DNA of 64,000 nucleotides from Blastococcus xanthinilyticus (GCF_008124835.1 NZ_VNHW01000018.1:1-64000), one strand, 5' to 3'; shown: positions 32,458 through 41,512, counted from the stretch's first letter. Numbers and translations are program-made. Notes: generated by a model from the letters alone, not told the origin.

Positions 32458-34242
32458 TCACGCGGGAACGGGCAGGGTCATCGTGAAGGTGGTGCCCACG
32501 CCCTCGGTGCTCACCAGGTCCAGCGTCCCGCCATGGGCGGTGGTGATCGCCTTGGTGATCGTGAGCCCGAGCCCCACACCGGGGACGGCGTTGCGCTGGG
32601 CGTTCGACGTCCGGAAGAACCGGGTGAACATCTGCCCCTGCTCGCCGGCCGGGATGCCCATCCCGGTGTCGGCGACCGACAGGAGCGCCACCGGCGCCGC
32701 GTCCGGGGCCGGGGAGCCGGTGACCTCGCCGTCGGGCGTCCGCCACGCCGGGCGCAGGACCAGCTCGACCCGCCCCCCGGCCGGCGTGAACTTGACCGCG
32801 TTGGAGACCAGGTTGTCGCAGGCCTGACCCAGCCGGACGGCGTCGCCGTCGACCACCAGACCGTCGTCGGGGACGTCGACGACGAGCTGCACGCCCGCGG
32901 CCGCGGCGGCGACGCGTGCGGTCTCCTCGGCGGCCCGCACCACCCCGGCCAGGTCGACCGCGGCCGGCTGGAGGGTGAACCGGCCGCTCTCCACCTGGGC
33001 GGTGAAGAGCAGGTCGCCGACCAGGCGGAGCAGACGCTGGGCGTTGCGCTCGACGGTGGACAGGTACTGCCGCTGCTCGTCGGTGAGCGGTGCGTCCTCG
33101 TCGTCCATGACGAGCTCGAGGTAGCCGAGGATCGAGCTCAGCGGGGTGCGCAGCTCGTGGCTGATGAGGCTCACGAACTGGTCCTTCATGCGCTCGGTGG
33201 CCCGGACCTCGGTCATGTCGGTGCCGACGAAGTTCCAGCCGGCGTGCGTGCCCCGGTCGTCCGACCGCGGGGTGATGGCGACCGACACCGTGCGGTGCCG
33301 GCCGTCCGCCGCGACGTAGGTCCAGTCGCGGACGTCGCTGCCCCGTTCGCGCGCGGCGTGCACCAGGGCGTCCAGGCCGGACGCCGACCCGTTGGCCTCG
33401 GCGGCGGAAGCGAGCTCCTCGGGGACGTGGAAGTCGAGGATGGACCGGGTGCGCACGACCTCCGGTCGCGGCACCCCCAGCATCTTCTCCGCGCCGGGGT
33501 TCCAGACCCGGATGGTGCCGTCGCGGTCGGTGCCGATGATCGACTGCTCCGTCACGGCGTCGATGACGCTGGTCATGGTCTGGGCGCGGGCGGCCAGGAT
33601 CCGCGAGGCGGTGTCCAGCTCGTCGGCGCGGCTCCGGACCTGGGCCAGCAGGGCGGCCTGCTCGCGCTGCAGCCGCGCGATGTCCCGGGCCTGGTCGGCG
33701 TTGCGGCGGGTGCCCACGTTGATCGCGGCGCCCCCGACGGCGACGACCAGCGGGCCCAGCAGGAGGGCGCCGGGCATGGTCGCGGTACCGGGCAGGTGCG
33801 CGCCGATCAGCTGGGGAAGGGCGAGGACCACCGCCGTCCCGGCCACCGCGACCGGGACGCCGCGGCGGCCCGCGTGGGTGGAGAGCGTCCACAGCGGGCT
33901 GACGAGCAGGAAGAGGATCGTCGGCGCGGCGCTGCCGGCGTAGAGCAGGGCGATGGCGGCCAGGTGGGCGACCGGCACGGCGAGGGCACCGGCGCCGGCG
34001 AGCGGCCGGCGCAGGGACCAGGCTCCCGCGATGGCGGCGAACGCGATCGCCAGCCCGGTGTGGACCAGGGCCGGCCGGACGACGGGCAGCGCACCGACCA
34101 GGAGCAGCAGGGAGGCCGCCGCGAACATGACGGTGCCCGGCAGGAGGTTCCCGGCGGCGGTCTGCCAGCCGGTCGGGTCGAGCAGCCGGTGCCGCCGGCG
34201 GGCAGCGGCCGGGGCGGGCGGGTCGAGGACGGCGATGGTCAT
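32458..34242 (-). CDS. membrane-bound PAS-domain hybrid-type sensor histidine kinase
   Basis: The 594-residue kinase has about six N-terminal transmembrane helices (35-175), a coiled linker, a PAS domain (about 222-345, with GWNFVGTDMTE typical of PAC), a HisKA domain with the phospho-acceptor H362 (SHELRTPL) and a HATPase domain with N box DNLVSNAVKFTP, DTGMGIP and GVGLGLTI. It has no receiver of its own. ATG 34242 overlaps the stop of the preceding response regulator by 4 bases, so they are a two-component pair. It lies upstream of the tasA-like operon and may feed its relay. Confidence 0.9.
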   Translation of the reverse strand: MTIAVLDPPAPAAARRRHRLLDPTGWQTAAGNLLPGTVMFAAASLLLLVGALPVVRPALVHTGLAIAFAAIAGAWSLRRPLAGAGALAVPVAHLAAIALLYAGSAAPTILFLLVSPLWTLSTHAGRRGVPVAVAGTAVVLALPQLIGAHLPGTATMPGALLLGPLVVAVGGAAINVGTRRNADQARDIARLQREQAALLAQVRSRADELDTASRILAARAQTMTSVIDAVTEQSIIGTDRDGTIRVWNPGAEKMLGVPRPEVVRTRSILDFHVPEELASAAEANGSASGLDALVHAARERGSDVRDWTYVAADGRHRTVSVAITPRSDDRGTHAGWNFVGTDMTEVRATERMKDQFVSLISHELRTPLSSILGYLELVMDDEDAPLTDEQRQYLSTVERNAQRLLRLVGDLLFTAQVESGRFTLQPAAVDLAGVVRAAEETARVAAAAAGVQLVVDVPDDGLVVDGDAVRLGQACDNLVSNAVKFTPAGGRVELVLRPAWRTPDGEVTGSPAPDAAPVALLSVADTGMGIPAGEQGQMFTRFFRTSNAQRNAVPGVGLGLTITKAITTAHGGTLDLVSTEGVGTTFTMTLPVPA

Positions 34243-34676
34243 GCCACGGCCTCCCGGGAGGCGAGCGCGCGCACCTGCTCGACCAGGCCGACGACGGTGA
34301 AGGGCTTGGCCAGGTAGGCGTCAGCGCCGGCGGAGAGGCCGCGGGCCACCTCGTCGGGGGAGGCCCCGGCGGAGAGCAGCAGGATCCGGATGCCCGCGGT
34401 CGCGGGGTCCTCCCGGAGGGCGGCGCAGATCTCCAGCCCGGTGGCGCCGGGCATCGAGACGTCGAGCACCGCGAGGTCGGGCAGCTCCGCCCGGGCGGCC
34501 GTCAGCGCCGCGGTGCCGTCGGGTGCGGAGGCGATGACCTGGCACCCGGCCTTGCGGACGGCGAGGGACACCAGCTGGCGGATGTCGTCCTCGTCGTCGG
34601 CCACGAGCACGCGGGTCGGGCCGGCGGGATCGGCCCCGGCGGGGCGGTCGCCGGGGGAGGGCGGGGCCGAGTGCAC
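34239..34676 (-). CDS. single-domain (CheY-like) response regulator
   Basis: The 145-residue protein consists of an N-terminal Pro-rich tail and one receiver with acidic D28-D29, phospho-acceptor D72 (LDVSMPG) and K124 (LAKPF). Without an output domain it should act as a phosphate relay or by protein contact. It is co-translated with the PAS kinase (ATGA overlap), its likely donor. The receiver-HPt and receiver-PIG-L proteins nearby are plausible relay partners. Confidence 0.88.
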   Translation of the reverse strand: MHSAPPSPGDRPAGADPAGPTRVLVADDEDDIRQLVSLAVRKAGCQVIASAPDGTAALTAARAELPDLAVLDVSMPGATGLEICAALREDPATAGIRILLLSAGASPDEVARGLSAGADAYLAKPFTVVGLVEQVRALASREAVA

Positions 34677-34818
34677 GGCTGCTCCCGTCGGTCGTGGTCA
34701 CGCACCGCTGGGAACGGTGGGACCGGTGGCGTCGTCCTGGGGAGGAACGGCGCACCGAGGGGCTGCCTGCAGCGGGGGGCGGGGGGTGCTCACCCGTCGG
34801 GGGTGGGCCAGGACAGCA

Positions 34819-34851
34819 CTGCGCCCCGCCGGGGATCCCGGCGGGGCGCAG
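34819..34851 (-). terminator. 15-bp perfect hairpin downstream of the DUF3618 gene
   Basis: CTGCGCCCCGCCGGG and CCCGGCGGGGCGCAG are exact reverse complements around a 3-base GAT loop. It lies about 30 bases beyond the stop of the leftward DUF3618 gene and probably ends that operon. Confidence 0.8.
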
Positions 34852-34882
34852 GCGACGAGCGCGGGTCGGGACCCGCGGGTGG

Positions 34883-35569
34883 TCAGGAGCCGGACTTGCT
34901 CTGCGCCGACTGCTTGGACTGCTGGGCCTGGCCCTGCACCGACTGCTTGGACTGCTGGGCCTGGCCCTGCACGTCCTGCGCGGCCGACTGGCCCTCCTGC
35001 TTGACGGTCCCGGCCGCGTCCTGAGCGGTGGCCTTGACCTCCTCGACCGCGTGCTGGGCGGCGGGCTTGAGCTGCTCACCGATCTCCTGCGCGGCCTGCT
35101 TGGCCGGCTGGAGCAGCTCGTCCTTGTGCTCGCGCAGCGCGGACTCGGCCTGCTGGGCCAGCTGCTGCTCGCGCTGCGAGGCGGGCAGCAGGCTGGAGAC
35201 CAGCCACCCGACGCCGAAGGCGATCAGCCCGGCGGCCAGGGGGTTGCCCTGGGCCTGCTGGGTGAGCTGCTGCGGCACCTGCTGCACCGACTCCATGGCG
35301 CCGGACGCCTTGTCCTGCACGGACCCCGCGGAGTCCGACGCCCGGCCCTGGGCGTGGTGCATCTTGTCCTGCGCCGTGGACATGGTGTCGTGGGCGGAGC
35401 CCATCACCTTGTCCTTCAGGCCGCTCACACGGCCCTTGGCGGCGGTCACCCGCCGGTCCATCACGCGAGACGGGTTGACCTTCTCGTTGAGGGCATCGAC
35501 GTCGTAGCTGAGCTCGCGCCGAGTGTCCTCGATCTGCCGCCGGATGACGTCCGGGTCACTGCTGGTCAT
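34883..35569 (-). CDS. DUF3618-domain envelope protein
   Basis: The 228-residue protein starts with the DUF3618 signature (DPDVIRRQIEDTRRELSYDVDAL), has a central hydrophobic helix (about residues 110-130, GLIAFGVGWLVSSLL) and a Gln/Ala/Lys-rich helical tail ending in two QGQAQQSKQS repeats. Such proteins occur with Holin-X-like proteins in actinobacterial envelope operons of unknown function. It is the last gene in a three-gene operon and is followed by a strong terminator. Confidence 0.82.
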   Translation of the reverse strand: MTSSDPDVIRRQIEDTRRELSYDVDALNEKVNPSRVMDRRVTAAKGRVSGLKDKVMGSAHDTMSTAQDKMHHAQGRASDSAGSVQDKASGAMESVQQVPQQLTQQAQGNPLAAGLIAFGVGWLVSSLLPASQREQQLAQQAESALREHKDELLQPAKQAAQEIGEQLKPAAQHAVEEVKATAQDAAGTVKQEGQSAAQDVQGQAQQSKQSVQGQAQQSKQSAQSKSGS

Positions 35570-35611
35570 GGTTCGGCTCCTGCCGTTCGGAAGACCTCAG
35601 CGGTCTGGTGG

Positions 35612-36139
35612 TCAGTTGGGCTTCAGGGCGCCGGGCACCTGCTGCAGGGTGTCCACGGTGCGCTCCGGCTTGGGGTTCACCTGCTTGAACTTCTTGCGGC
35701 CCATCGAGAAGGCCACCGCGCCGACGATGCCCCAGAGCACGGCGACGATGAGGCCCGCCCAGCCGACCGGGATGGCGCTGGCGAGGGCCCACATGAGGGC
35801 GAGGGAGAGGAACAGCGCCACCATGTAGCCGGCGAAGCCCGCGGCACCGAACATGCCGGCGCCCGTGCCCGCCTTCTTGGCCTCGGCCTTGAGCTCCACC
35901 TTCGCGAGCTCGAGCTCCTGCCGCATCAAGGTGGACATGTCCTTGGCGACCTCGCCGATCAGGGCGCCGACCGACACACCTTCGACGTCGGGGTGCCCGG
36001 CGTCGGTGGTCGGGGTGCCCATGGCCCCGCTGTAGTTCTGGTCCTGCGAGTAGTCGGCCGCGTAGTTCTGCGGCGTCGGCTCGGCATAACCCTGGGGCGT
36101 CGCGCCCGCGGGGGTGGCCCCGGAGTAGGGGGTGCTCAT
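35612..36139 (-). CDS. Holin-X/DUF1469-type membrane protein
   Basis: The 175-residue protein has a Tyr/Gln-rich disordered N-terminus (1-55), an amphipathic segment (VGALIGEVAKDMSTLMRQELELAKVE) characteristic of the actinobacterial Holin-X/DUF1469 family, and two transmembrane helices (about 95-145). Despite the name these are chromosomal envelope proteins, not phage holins. It lies between the DUF3618 gene and a coiled-coil gene. Confidence 0.82.
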   Translation of the reverse strand: MSTPYSGATPAGATPQGYAEPTPQNYAADYSQDQNYSGAMGTPTTDAGHPDVEGVSVGALIGEVAKDMSTLMRQELELAKVELKAEAKKAGTGAGMFGAAGFAGYMVALFLSLALMWALASAIPVGWAGLIVAVLWGIVGAVAFSMGRKKFKQVNPKPERTVDTLQQVPGALKPN

Positions 36140-36140
36140 G

Positions 36141-36965
36141 TCAGGCCACCCCGCCGGGCCGGCGTGCCGGGTCGTCCCAGCCGGCCGGCGTGGCCGGCGG
36201 CACGACGGCGCCCTCGGGGGGCACGGTGCCGTACGGCGGCGGGGGCAGCGGGGCGCCCGTGCCGGTCGCGACGCCGGTGGTGGCCGCCGAGTAGTCGGAG
36301 TACGTCGGCGCCGGGTCGACGTAGTTGATCGGGGTGCCCCGGTAGCCGGAGTTCCCGGTGTTCGAGCCCGAGCCCGAGTCGGTGTGCGCGGCCTTGACCC
36401 CGCTGGTCAGCCGGCCGGCGGCGATACCGGCGACGGCGGCGCCGAGCAGGAACATGCCGGGCTTGCGGCGGGCGAACCGGCGGACCTCGTCGAGCAGCTC
36501 GGCGGGCTCCTTGTTCTGGAGCATGGAGGCGAAGCTCTCGACCGAGCCCGACGCCTGCTGGAGCAGGTCGCGGACCGGGCCGGGGGCGCCCTCGCTGCTG
36601 CCGTCGGCCAGCCCGCGCATCTGCTGCGCGATGGCGTTGAGACCCTCGGCGGCCTTCTGCTGCTGACCGACCGCCTGGTCCTTCAGCTGCGAGCGGCCCT
36701 GGTCGAGCAGGTCCTTGGCCTGCCGCTGGGTCTCGTCCGCGACGTTCCTGGCCTGGTCGGCGGCGGTCGAGGCGACCTGGCTGCCGGCCTGGGCGGCGGT
36801 CTGCCCGACGTTGCGGGCCTCGTCGCGGGCGACGTCCTTGGTGTGCTTGGCCTCGTCCTTGGCCACGTCCTTGGTCGACGGGCTCCCGGTCGTGGTGGTA
36901 GTGGTGGTGGCGCCCGTCGTGGCCGGAACCGGCGGCGGGAACGGGGCGTCGATGGAGTGAGTCAT
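36141..36965 (-). CDS. helical membrane-associated protein of the DUF3618 operon
   Basis: The 274-residue protein has a Thr-rich start, a long Gln/Ala/Asp helical region (about 40-140, apolipoprotein-like), a hydrophobic segment (about 172-190, GMFLLGAAVAGIAAGRL) and a Pro/Tyr-rich tail. I do not recognise a named family, but similar proteins head DUF3618/Holin-X operons. The ATG at 36965 follows GAGGAGG. The 298 bases upstream (to 37263) carry no gene and should hold the operon promoter. Confidence 0.68.
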   Translation of the reverse strand: MTHSIDAPFPPPVPATTGATTTTTTTGSPSTKDVAKDEAKHTKDVARDEARNVGQTAAQAGSQVASTAADQARNVADETQRQAKDLLDQGRSQLKDQAVGQQQKAAEGLNAIAQQMRGLADGSSEGAPGPVRDLLQQASGSVESFASMLQNKEPAELLDEVRRFARRKPGMFLLGAAVAGIAAGRLTSGVKAAHTDSGSGSNTGNSGYRGTPINYVDPAPTYSDYSAATTGVATGTGAPLPPPPYGTVPPEGAVVPPATPAGWDDPARRPGGVA

Positions 36966-37263
36966 CGGTCCTCCTCGGCATGCTTCGTGGTCGGTGGGAG
37001 CGCTACCCCGCAGCTGTTGCGACACACATCCGGAACGGCTGATCACCGGCCCGGACGGCCGTGACGACGGCGGTTCGGCGCCCGTGTGTCGGGCGGGAGT
37101 GCTGAGTGACGTCCACCCGGCGCGTCCGTGCGTCTCGGGGCGGGACCGGGGTGGCAGGGAAGGGCAGCGCCACGCGCTGCGCCGTCCCGCTGCCGCTCGC
37201 TAGAGCACCGTTCCGCGCAGCGGCTGAACTACCCGCGTCGGAGGGGTGATCAAACGGAGGCGA

Positions 37264-38043
37264 TCAGCCCGCCGGGCCGAACCGCGGTGGCCGGCGCTCG
37301 GCGAAGGCCCGGACCCCCTCGGCCAGTTCGCCCGAGGCGATCGTCTCCAGGTAGCCCGCGGCGGCGACGTCCTCGCCGTCGCCCCCGGCGGCCAGCGCCG
37401 CGACGACGTCCTTCGTGGTGCGCTGGGTCAGCGCCGAGCGGGAGGCCAGCACCGCGGCGAACCGGTGCACCTCCGCCGTCAGCTCGTCGGGCCCGACCAG
37501 CCGGTCGACCAGGCCGGTCCGCAGCGCGTCGGCTGCGTCGATCAGCTCGCCGCTGTAGAGCAGGTACTTGGTCGTGGCCGGGCCGACGAGGTCGACCAGC
37601 GCCCTGGTGGACGACGGGGTGTACACGATGCCGACCTTGGCGGGGGTGACCCCGAAGACCGCGGAGGAGTCGGCGAAACGCAGGTCGCAGCAGGTGGCCA
37701 GCTCCACGCCGCCCCCGATGCAGTGGCCCCGGATCACCGCCACCGTCGGCTTGGGGAAGGAGCGCAGCGCCGCCTGGGCGGCGAGGTTGTGCCGCCGGAC
37801 CTCGGCCATCGGGTCCCTGGGGTCGTCGCCGCCGAGCAGGTCGGAGATGTCGGCGCCCGCGCAGAAGCTGGGGCCCTCGCCGGTGACCAGCAGCACCCGG
37901 ACGGCGGGGTCGTCGGCCAGCGGGGCCAGCACGTCGGGCAGCGCCGCCCACATGCCCACGGTCATGGCGTTGCGCTTCTCGGGCCGGTCGATGGTGAGGA
38001 CGGCGACGGCGCCGTCCCGGGTCACGCGGAGCTGGTCGGTCAT
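37264..38043 (-). CDS. enoyl-CoA hydratase/isomerase family protein
   Basis: The 259-residue crotonase-fold protein has the oxyanion-hole segments FCAGADIS (about residues 60-67) and GHCIGGGVELA (about 104-114). The first catalytic Glu (VELA) is present, but the second Glu of canonical hydratases (PEIKLG) is Ala here (PAKVGI), so it may be an isomerase, hydrolase or other crotonase member rather than a true hydratase. It ends one base before the zinc-peptidase gene region and may be co-transcribed with it. Confidence 0.82.
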   Translation of the reverse strand: MTDQLRVTRDGAVAVLTIDRPEKRNAMTVGMWAALPDVLAPLADDPAVRVLLVTGEGPSFCAGADISDLLGGDDPRDPMAEVRRHNLAAQAALRSFPKPTVAVIRGHCIGGGVELATCCDLRFADSSAVFGVTPAKVGIVYTPSSTRALVDLVGPATTKYLLYSGELIDAADALRTGLVDRLVGPDELTAEVHRFAAVLASRSALTQRTTKDVVAALAAGGDGEDVAAAGYLETIASGELAEGVRAFAERRPPRFGPAG

Positions 38044-38044
38044 C

Positions 38045-38968
38045 TCAGCCCAGGCCGTCGGTGGCGAAGGTGTCGCAGCGGCCGGGGTCGCCGGTCTCGT
38101 ACCCGGTGCGGAACCAGCGCTGCCGCTGCTCGGAGGAGCCGTGGGTGAACGCGTCCTGGTCGACCGTGCCCCCGCCGAGGTTCTCCTGGATGAAGTCGTC
38201 GCCGATGCGCCCGGCGGCGTCCAGGGCCCGGGCGATGTCGTCGTCGGTGATCTCGGCGATCAGCGGCTGCCCGGAGTCGTCGGGCACCGTCTCGGCGTGG
38301 CTGGACCAGGCGCCGGCGAAGCAGTCGGCCTGCAGCTCCAGCCGCACGGTGCCGCTGGTCGGCCCGCTCTCACCGGGGGTCACCTGCCGGTTGATCCCCA
38401 GCAGGTTCTGCACGTGGTGCGCGTACTCGTGGGCGATGACGTAGGCGTTGACGAACAGCCCGCCCCGGGCGCCGAACTGCTGCTCCAGCTGGTCGAAGAA
38501 GCTGAGGTCGATGTACACCAGCTCGTCGGCCGGGCAGTAGAACGGCCCCGACCCGCTGGTCGCCCCGCCGCAGCTGGTCTGCACGGCGCCGTCGAAGAAG
38601 ACGGTCTGGGTGGGGCGGTAGTCCGCGCCGAGCACGCCGGACCAGTAGTCCTGGATCGACTCGATGTCGGCGACCACCGCGCACTCGACCGACTCGTTCG
38701 CATCGGCCCCGGTGCGGCACTCACGGGCCAGCTCGCCGTTCCCGACCGTGCCGCCCGAGCCCGCGCCGGGGAAGCCGCCGATCGCCGCGCCGGTGCCGTC
38801 GCCACCACCGCCTCCCAGGACCTGGATCAGCACGACGACCAGGAGGCCGACCACGCCGAGCCCACCCCCGCCCACGGCGAGACCCCGGCCGCGACCGGAC
38901 CCGCCGCCACCGCCCCGGACGTCCCGCACCCCCGACGTGTCGAGGTCGGCTCCTTCGCTGTACCGCAT
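38045..38968 (-). CDS. neutral zinc metallopeptidase (YpfJ-like)
   Basis: The 307-residue protein has a Gly-rich cytoplasmic start, one transmembrane helix (about 32-50), and an extracellular domain with the zinc motif HEYAHH (HExxH plus adjacent His) near residue 190 and downstream LELQADCFAG that supplies the third ligand. It matches the YpfJ/KPN_02809 neutral zinc metallopeptidase family. Cys pairs suggest disulfides. The natural substrate is unknown. Confidence 0.85.
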   Translation of the reverse strand: MRYSEGADLDTSGVRDVRGGGGGSGRGRGLAVGGGGLGVVGLLVVVLIQVLGGGGGDGTGAAIGGFPGAGSGGTVGNGELARECRTGADANESVECAVVADIESIQDYWSGVLGADYRPTQTVFFDGAVQTSCGGATSGSGPFYCPADELVYIDLSFFDQLEQQFGARGGLFVNAYVIAHEYAHHVQNLLGINRQVTPGESGPTSGTVRLELQADCFAGAWSSHAETVPDDSGQPLIAEITDDDIARALDAAGRIGDDFIQENLGGGTVDQDAFTHGSSEQRQRWFRTGYETGDPGRCDTFATDGLG

Positions 38969-39078
38969 CCTGCGCTTCTCCTCTTGCTGACCGGCCGCCC
39001 GAACGGTGCCACCGGGCCGGGACGGCCGCGACCCGGGTCGCCGCGCACGCCGCCGCGGCGGGCCCTAGATTCGGCTGC

Positions 39079-39522
39079 ATGCCGCTGGAAGGTGAGTACG
39101 AGCCGAGCACGGAGCAGTGGGTGCGCGACCAGGTGGAGCGCTACGAGGCCACCGGTGGCCGCGAGGCCGACACCCTCATGGACACGGGGCTCCCCGTGGT
39201 GATCTTCAGCACCCGCGGGGCGTCGAGCGGCAAGGTGCGCAAGCAGCCGCTCATGCGGGTCGAGCACGACGGCGTGTACGCGATGGTGGGCTCCAAGGGC
39301 GGGGCGCCGACCGACCCGGCGTGGGTGCGCAACCTGCGCGAACACCCCGACCAGGTCACCGTGCAGGACGGCCCGGAGCCGTGGGACGGCGTGGCCCGGG
39401 AGATCTCCGGCGCCGAGCGCGACGAGTGGTGGGAGCGGGCGGTGGCCCACTATCCGCCCTACGCCGAGTACCAGCAGAAGACCGAGCGCCAGATCCCGGT
39501 CTTCCTCGTCGAGCGCCGCTGA
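39079..39522 (+). CDS. deazaflavin (F420)-dependent nitroreductase family protein
   Basis: The 147-residue split-barrel protein fits the Ddn/DUF385 family: TLMDTGLPVVIFSTRGASSGKVRKQPLMRVE (read here in two parts) and WVRNLREHPDQVTVQ. These enzymes use reduced F420 to reduce quinones, nitroaromatics or mycotoxins. The start ATG at 39079 lies 110 bases after the divergent zinc-peptidase gene start. The cofactor assignment is from family knowledge. Confidence 0.83.
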   Translation: MPLEGEYEPSTEQWVRDQVERYEATGGREADTLMDTGLPVVIFSTRGASSGKVRKQPLMRVEHDGVYAMVGSKGGAPTDPAWVRNLREHPDQVTVQDGPEPWDGVAREISGAERDEWWERAVAHYPPYAEYQQKTERQIPVFLVERR

Positions 39523-39550
39523 CCCTTCCCCCGGGGCTCCGGCCGGCCGG

Positions 39551-40612
39551 TCAGGGCCAGCCGGCCGCGAGCCGCGGGACGGCCGCCTGCACGCCGGGGG
39601 GCCAGGCGGTGAACGGCTCCGCGTCGGGCGTGCGCGCGCCGCCGCGACCGGTGAACCGCCAGGTGCCGGTGATCCGGCCGTCGGCGACCACGGTGGGGCG
39701 GAAGACGCCGTTGCGCCCGGGCACGATCCGCTCGGCGAACTCCGGGTCCAGGACGGCGCTCCGGTCGGCGTAGCCGAGCACGAACTCGTCGAAGCCGGAC
39801 AGGAGCAGCGGCTCGCCGGCCTGCGCGCGGTGGGCCGCGCAGCGGTCGGGCGTCTCCGGGTCGAGGAAGTGCTCCCTGCCGTCGACCTCGAGGCGGTCCA
39901 GCCGGTCGCGGACCGCCGCCAGTCCGGCGCGGACGTCGCGCACCGTGGTGCCCGCCCAGCGGACCAGGTCGGAGACGGTCGCCGGGCCGTGCCCGGTGAA
40001 GTACCGCAGCACCAGCTCGGCCAGCGCCTCCTCCCGCGCCGGCCGGCGGGCGTGCGGCACCCACTCGTCGAGCAGCACGAACAGCTGCTCACCCGCCTCG
40101 GTGGGCCCGAGGCAGAGCGTGCCGGTCTGCGCGAGGAACCACAGCAGGTGGTACCCCCGCTGGCCGGTGGTCGCGACGCCGCCCGCGTCGATCGCGCCGA
40201 GCAGCGCGGCGCGGGAGAGCCGCCCGCCACCGGACAGCGCGGCGACGGCCAGCGCGCGGGCGCGCTCGGCGTCGGCATCGGTCAACCCGAGGGCGGCCCG
40301 CCGCCCGGCCAGCCCGGTCAGCGCCCGGGGCCCGAGCAGCTCGAGCATCCAGGGCAGGTCCTCGGCCGCGACCAGGTGCAGGGTGCCGCGCATCGGCCAC
40401 GAGCGCACGACCGCCCCCTCGTCCAGGGCGCGCACCACCCCGGCGCGGTCCCGGGCACGGGTACGCAGGGCCACCGACGCCAGCGCGCCGGGGAAGTCCT
40501 GGCCCTGGGCGGCGGTCAGCCGGCGCACCGCGGCCGCGGCGTCCTCCTCGGGCGGGCCGGCCAGCCGCTGCGCCACCAGCCGCATGAGCGCCAGGTCATG
40601 CGTCGTCGTCAC
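39551..40612 (-). CDS. winged helix DNA-binding (AlkZ-like) family protein
   Basis: The 353-residue protein begins LALMRLVAQRLAGP and contains AAQGQDFPGALASVALR and WPMRGTLHLVAAEDLPWM, hallmarks of the winged-helix DNA-binding domain family that includes AlkZ interstrand-crosslink glycosylases. The QxQ-type catalytic motif (AAQGQDF) is present at about residues 34-40, so glycosylase activity is plausible. The GTG at 40612 is preferred over the long upstream open frame. Confidence 0.8.
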   Translation of the reverse strand: MTTTHDLALMRLVAQRLAGPPEEDAAAAVRRLTAAQGQDFPGALASVALRTRARDRAGVVRALDEGAVVRSWPMRGTLHLVAAEDLPWMLELLGPRALTGLAGRRAALGLTDADAERARALAVAALSGGGRLSRAALLGAIDAGGVATTGQRGYHLLWFLAQTGTLCLGPTEAGEQLFVLLDEWVPHARRPAREEALAELVLRYFTGHGPATVSDLVRWAGTTVRDVRAGLAAVRDRLDRLEVDGREHFLDPETPDRCAAHRAQAGEPLLLSGFDEFVLGYADRSAVLDPEFAERIVPGRNGVFRPTVVADGRITGTWRFTGRGGARTPDAEPFTAWPPGVQAAVPRLAAGWP

Positions 40613-40656
40613 GCCGTACACCGTCCCAGGTGGGTGCGACGGAACCGGCTCCGCGG

Positions 40657-41430
40657 TCAGCGGCGCCGCGGCCGCCGCTCGATGACCTCCGCGGGGGGTG
40701 TGGCCGCGTGCCAGGCGCGGGACCGCTCGCCGGCGGCGTCCCCGGTGTCCCCGTGCACCCGGTCGGTGATGTCGTCGAGGATCGCCTGCCGGCCGTAGAG
40801 CACCACCACGTCCCCGGTGCGCAACCGCAGCTCCTCGCTCGGCGCGCCGTGCCAGGTGCCGTCGTCCCGTTCGACACCGAGCACCGTGACCCCCTCCTCG
40901 GGGAGGCGCAATCGGCCGATCGGCCGCGCGGCGATCCAGTCGTCCTCCTCCACCGGCAGCTGGACCACCCGCCAGTGACCGCGCACGTGCAGGAGCGCGG
41001 CGTAGTCGCGCACGTCCAGGTCCGCCACCCGCCGCAGCGCCCGCTCGATCACCCGGCGCAGCAGCTGGTCGACCCGGTCGTTGCGGGCGAGCCAGAGCAG
41101 GGCCACCAGCGCGCAGACGATGACCAGCGTGCGCCGGACCCCGGTGCCGGTCGAGTCCACGCCGGCGTAGGTGAGGATCAGGGTGCCCAGGACCGAGACC
41201 ACGCCGGCGCCGCTGACCAGCATCAGCACCATCACGATGCGCCGGCGCACCGGGTGGCTGACCACCGCCTCGGCCTCGGAGGTGGTGAAGCCGGTCCCGG
41301 TGAAGGCCGAGCGCGCCTGGAACCGGGCGTGCTCCAGGGTCATGCCGGTCATGGTGAAGGCGACCGTGGCGATCCGGGTGACCAGCAGGCCGATGATGAC
41401 GATGACGACGAGGGAGACGACGGCGAGCAC
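40657..41430 (-). CDS. membrane protein with C-terminal TrkA-C domain
   Basis: The 257-residue protein has three transmembrane helices (about 1-25, 52-75, 85-105), a FTTSEAE motif after the first helix, and a C-terminal TrkA-C ligand-binding domain (about 170-245, PEEGVTVLGVERDDG and RTGDVVVLYG). It resembles small actinobacterial potassium-channel-associated membrane proteins. Start is uncertain: the GTG at 41430 begins directly with the helix; upstream codons are Pro/Gly-rich and unlike the family. Confidence 0.7.
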   Translation of the reverse strand: MLAVVSLVVIVIIGLLVTRIATVAFTMTGMTLEHARFQARSAFTGTGFTTSEAEAVVSHPVRRRIVMVLMLVSGAGVVSVLGTLILTYAGVDSTGTGVRRTLVIVCALVALLWLARNDRVDQLLRRVIERALRRVADLDVRDYAALLHVRGHWRVVQLPVEEDDWIAARPIGRLRLPEEGVTVLGVERDDGTWHGAPSEELRLRTGDVVVLYGRQAILDDITDRVHGDTGDAAGERSRAWHAATPPAEVIERRPRRR

Positions 41431-41512
41431 CCCTCCACCCTGACCGCCGCCGGGAACGGGAGCGACTCCGCCCGGCCGGGGGCACCCCCCGCCGGTAGCC
41501 TCGGCAGCCGTG

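Noticed and set aside
35612-36139. Phage holin indicating a prophage
   Set aside because: Holin-X/DUF1469 proteins are common chromosomal envelope proteins in actinobacteria, and no other phage gene is nearby.
36966-37263. SigB-type promoter (GTTCCG ... GGGTA) upstream of the DUF3618 operon
   Set aside because: The two boxes can be found on the minus strand, but the spacing between them is longer than the 14-16 bases expected, so I do not call it.
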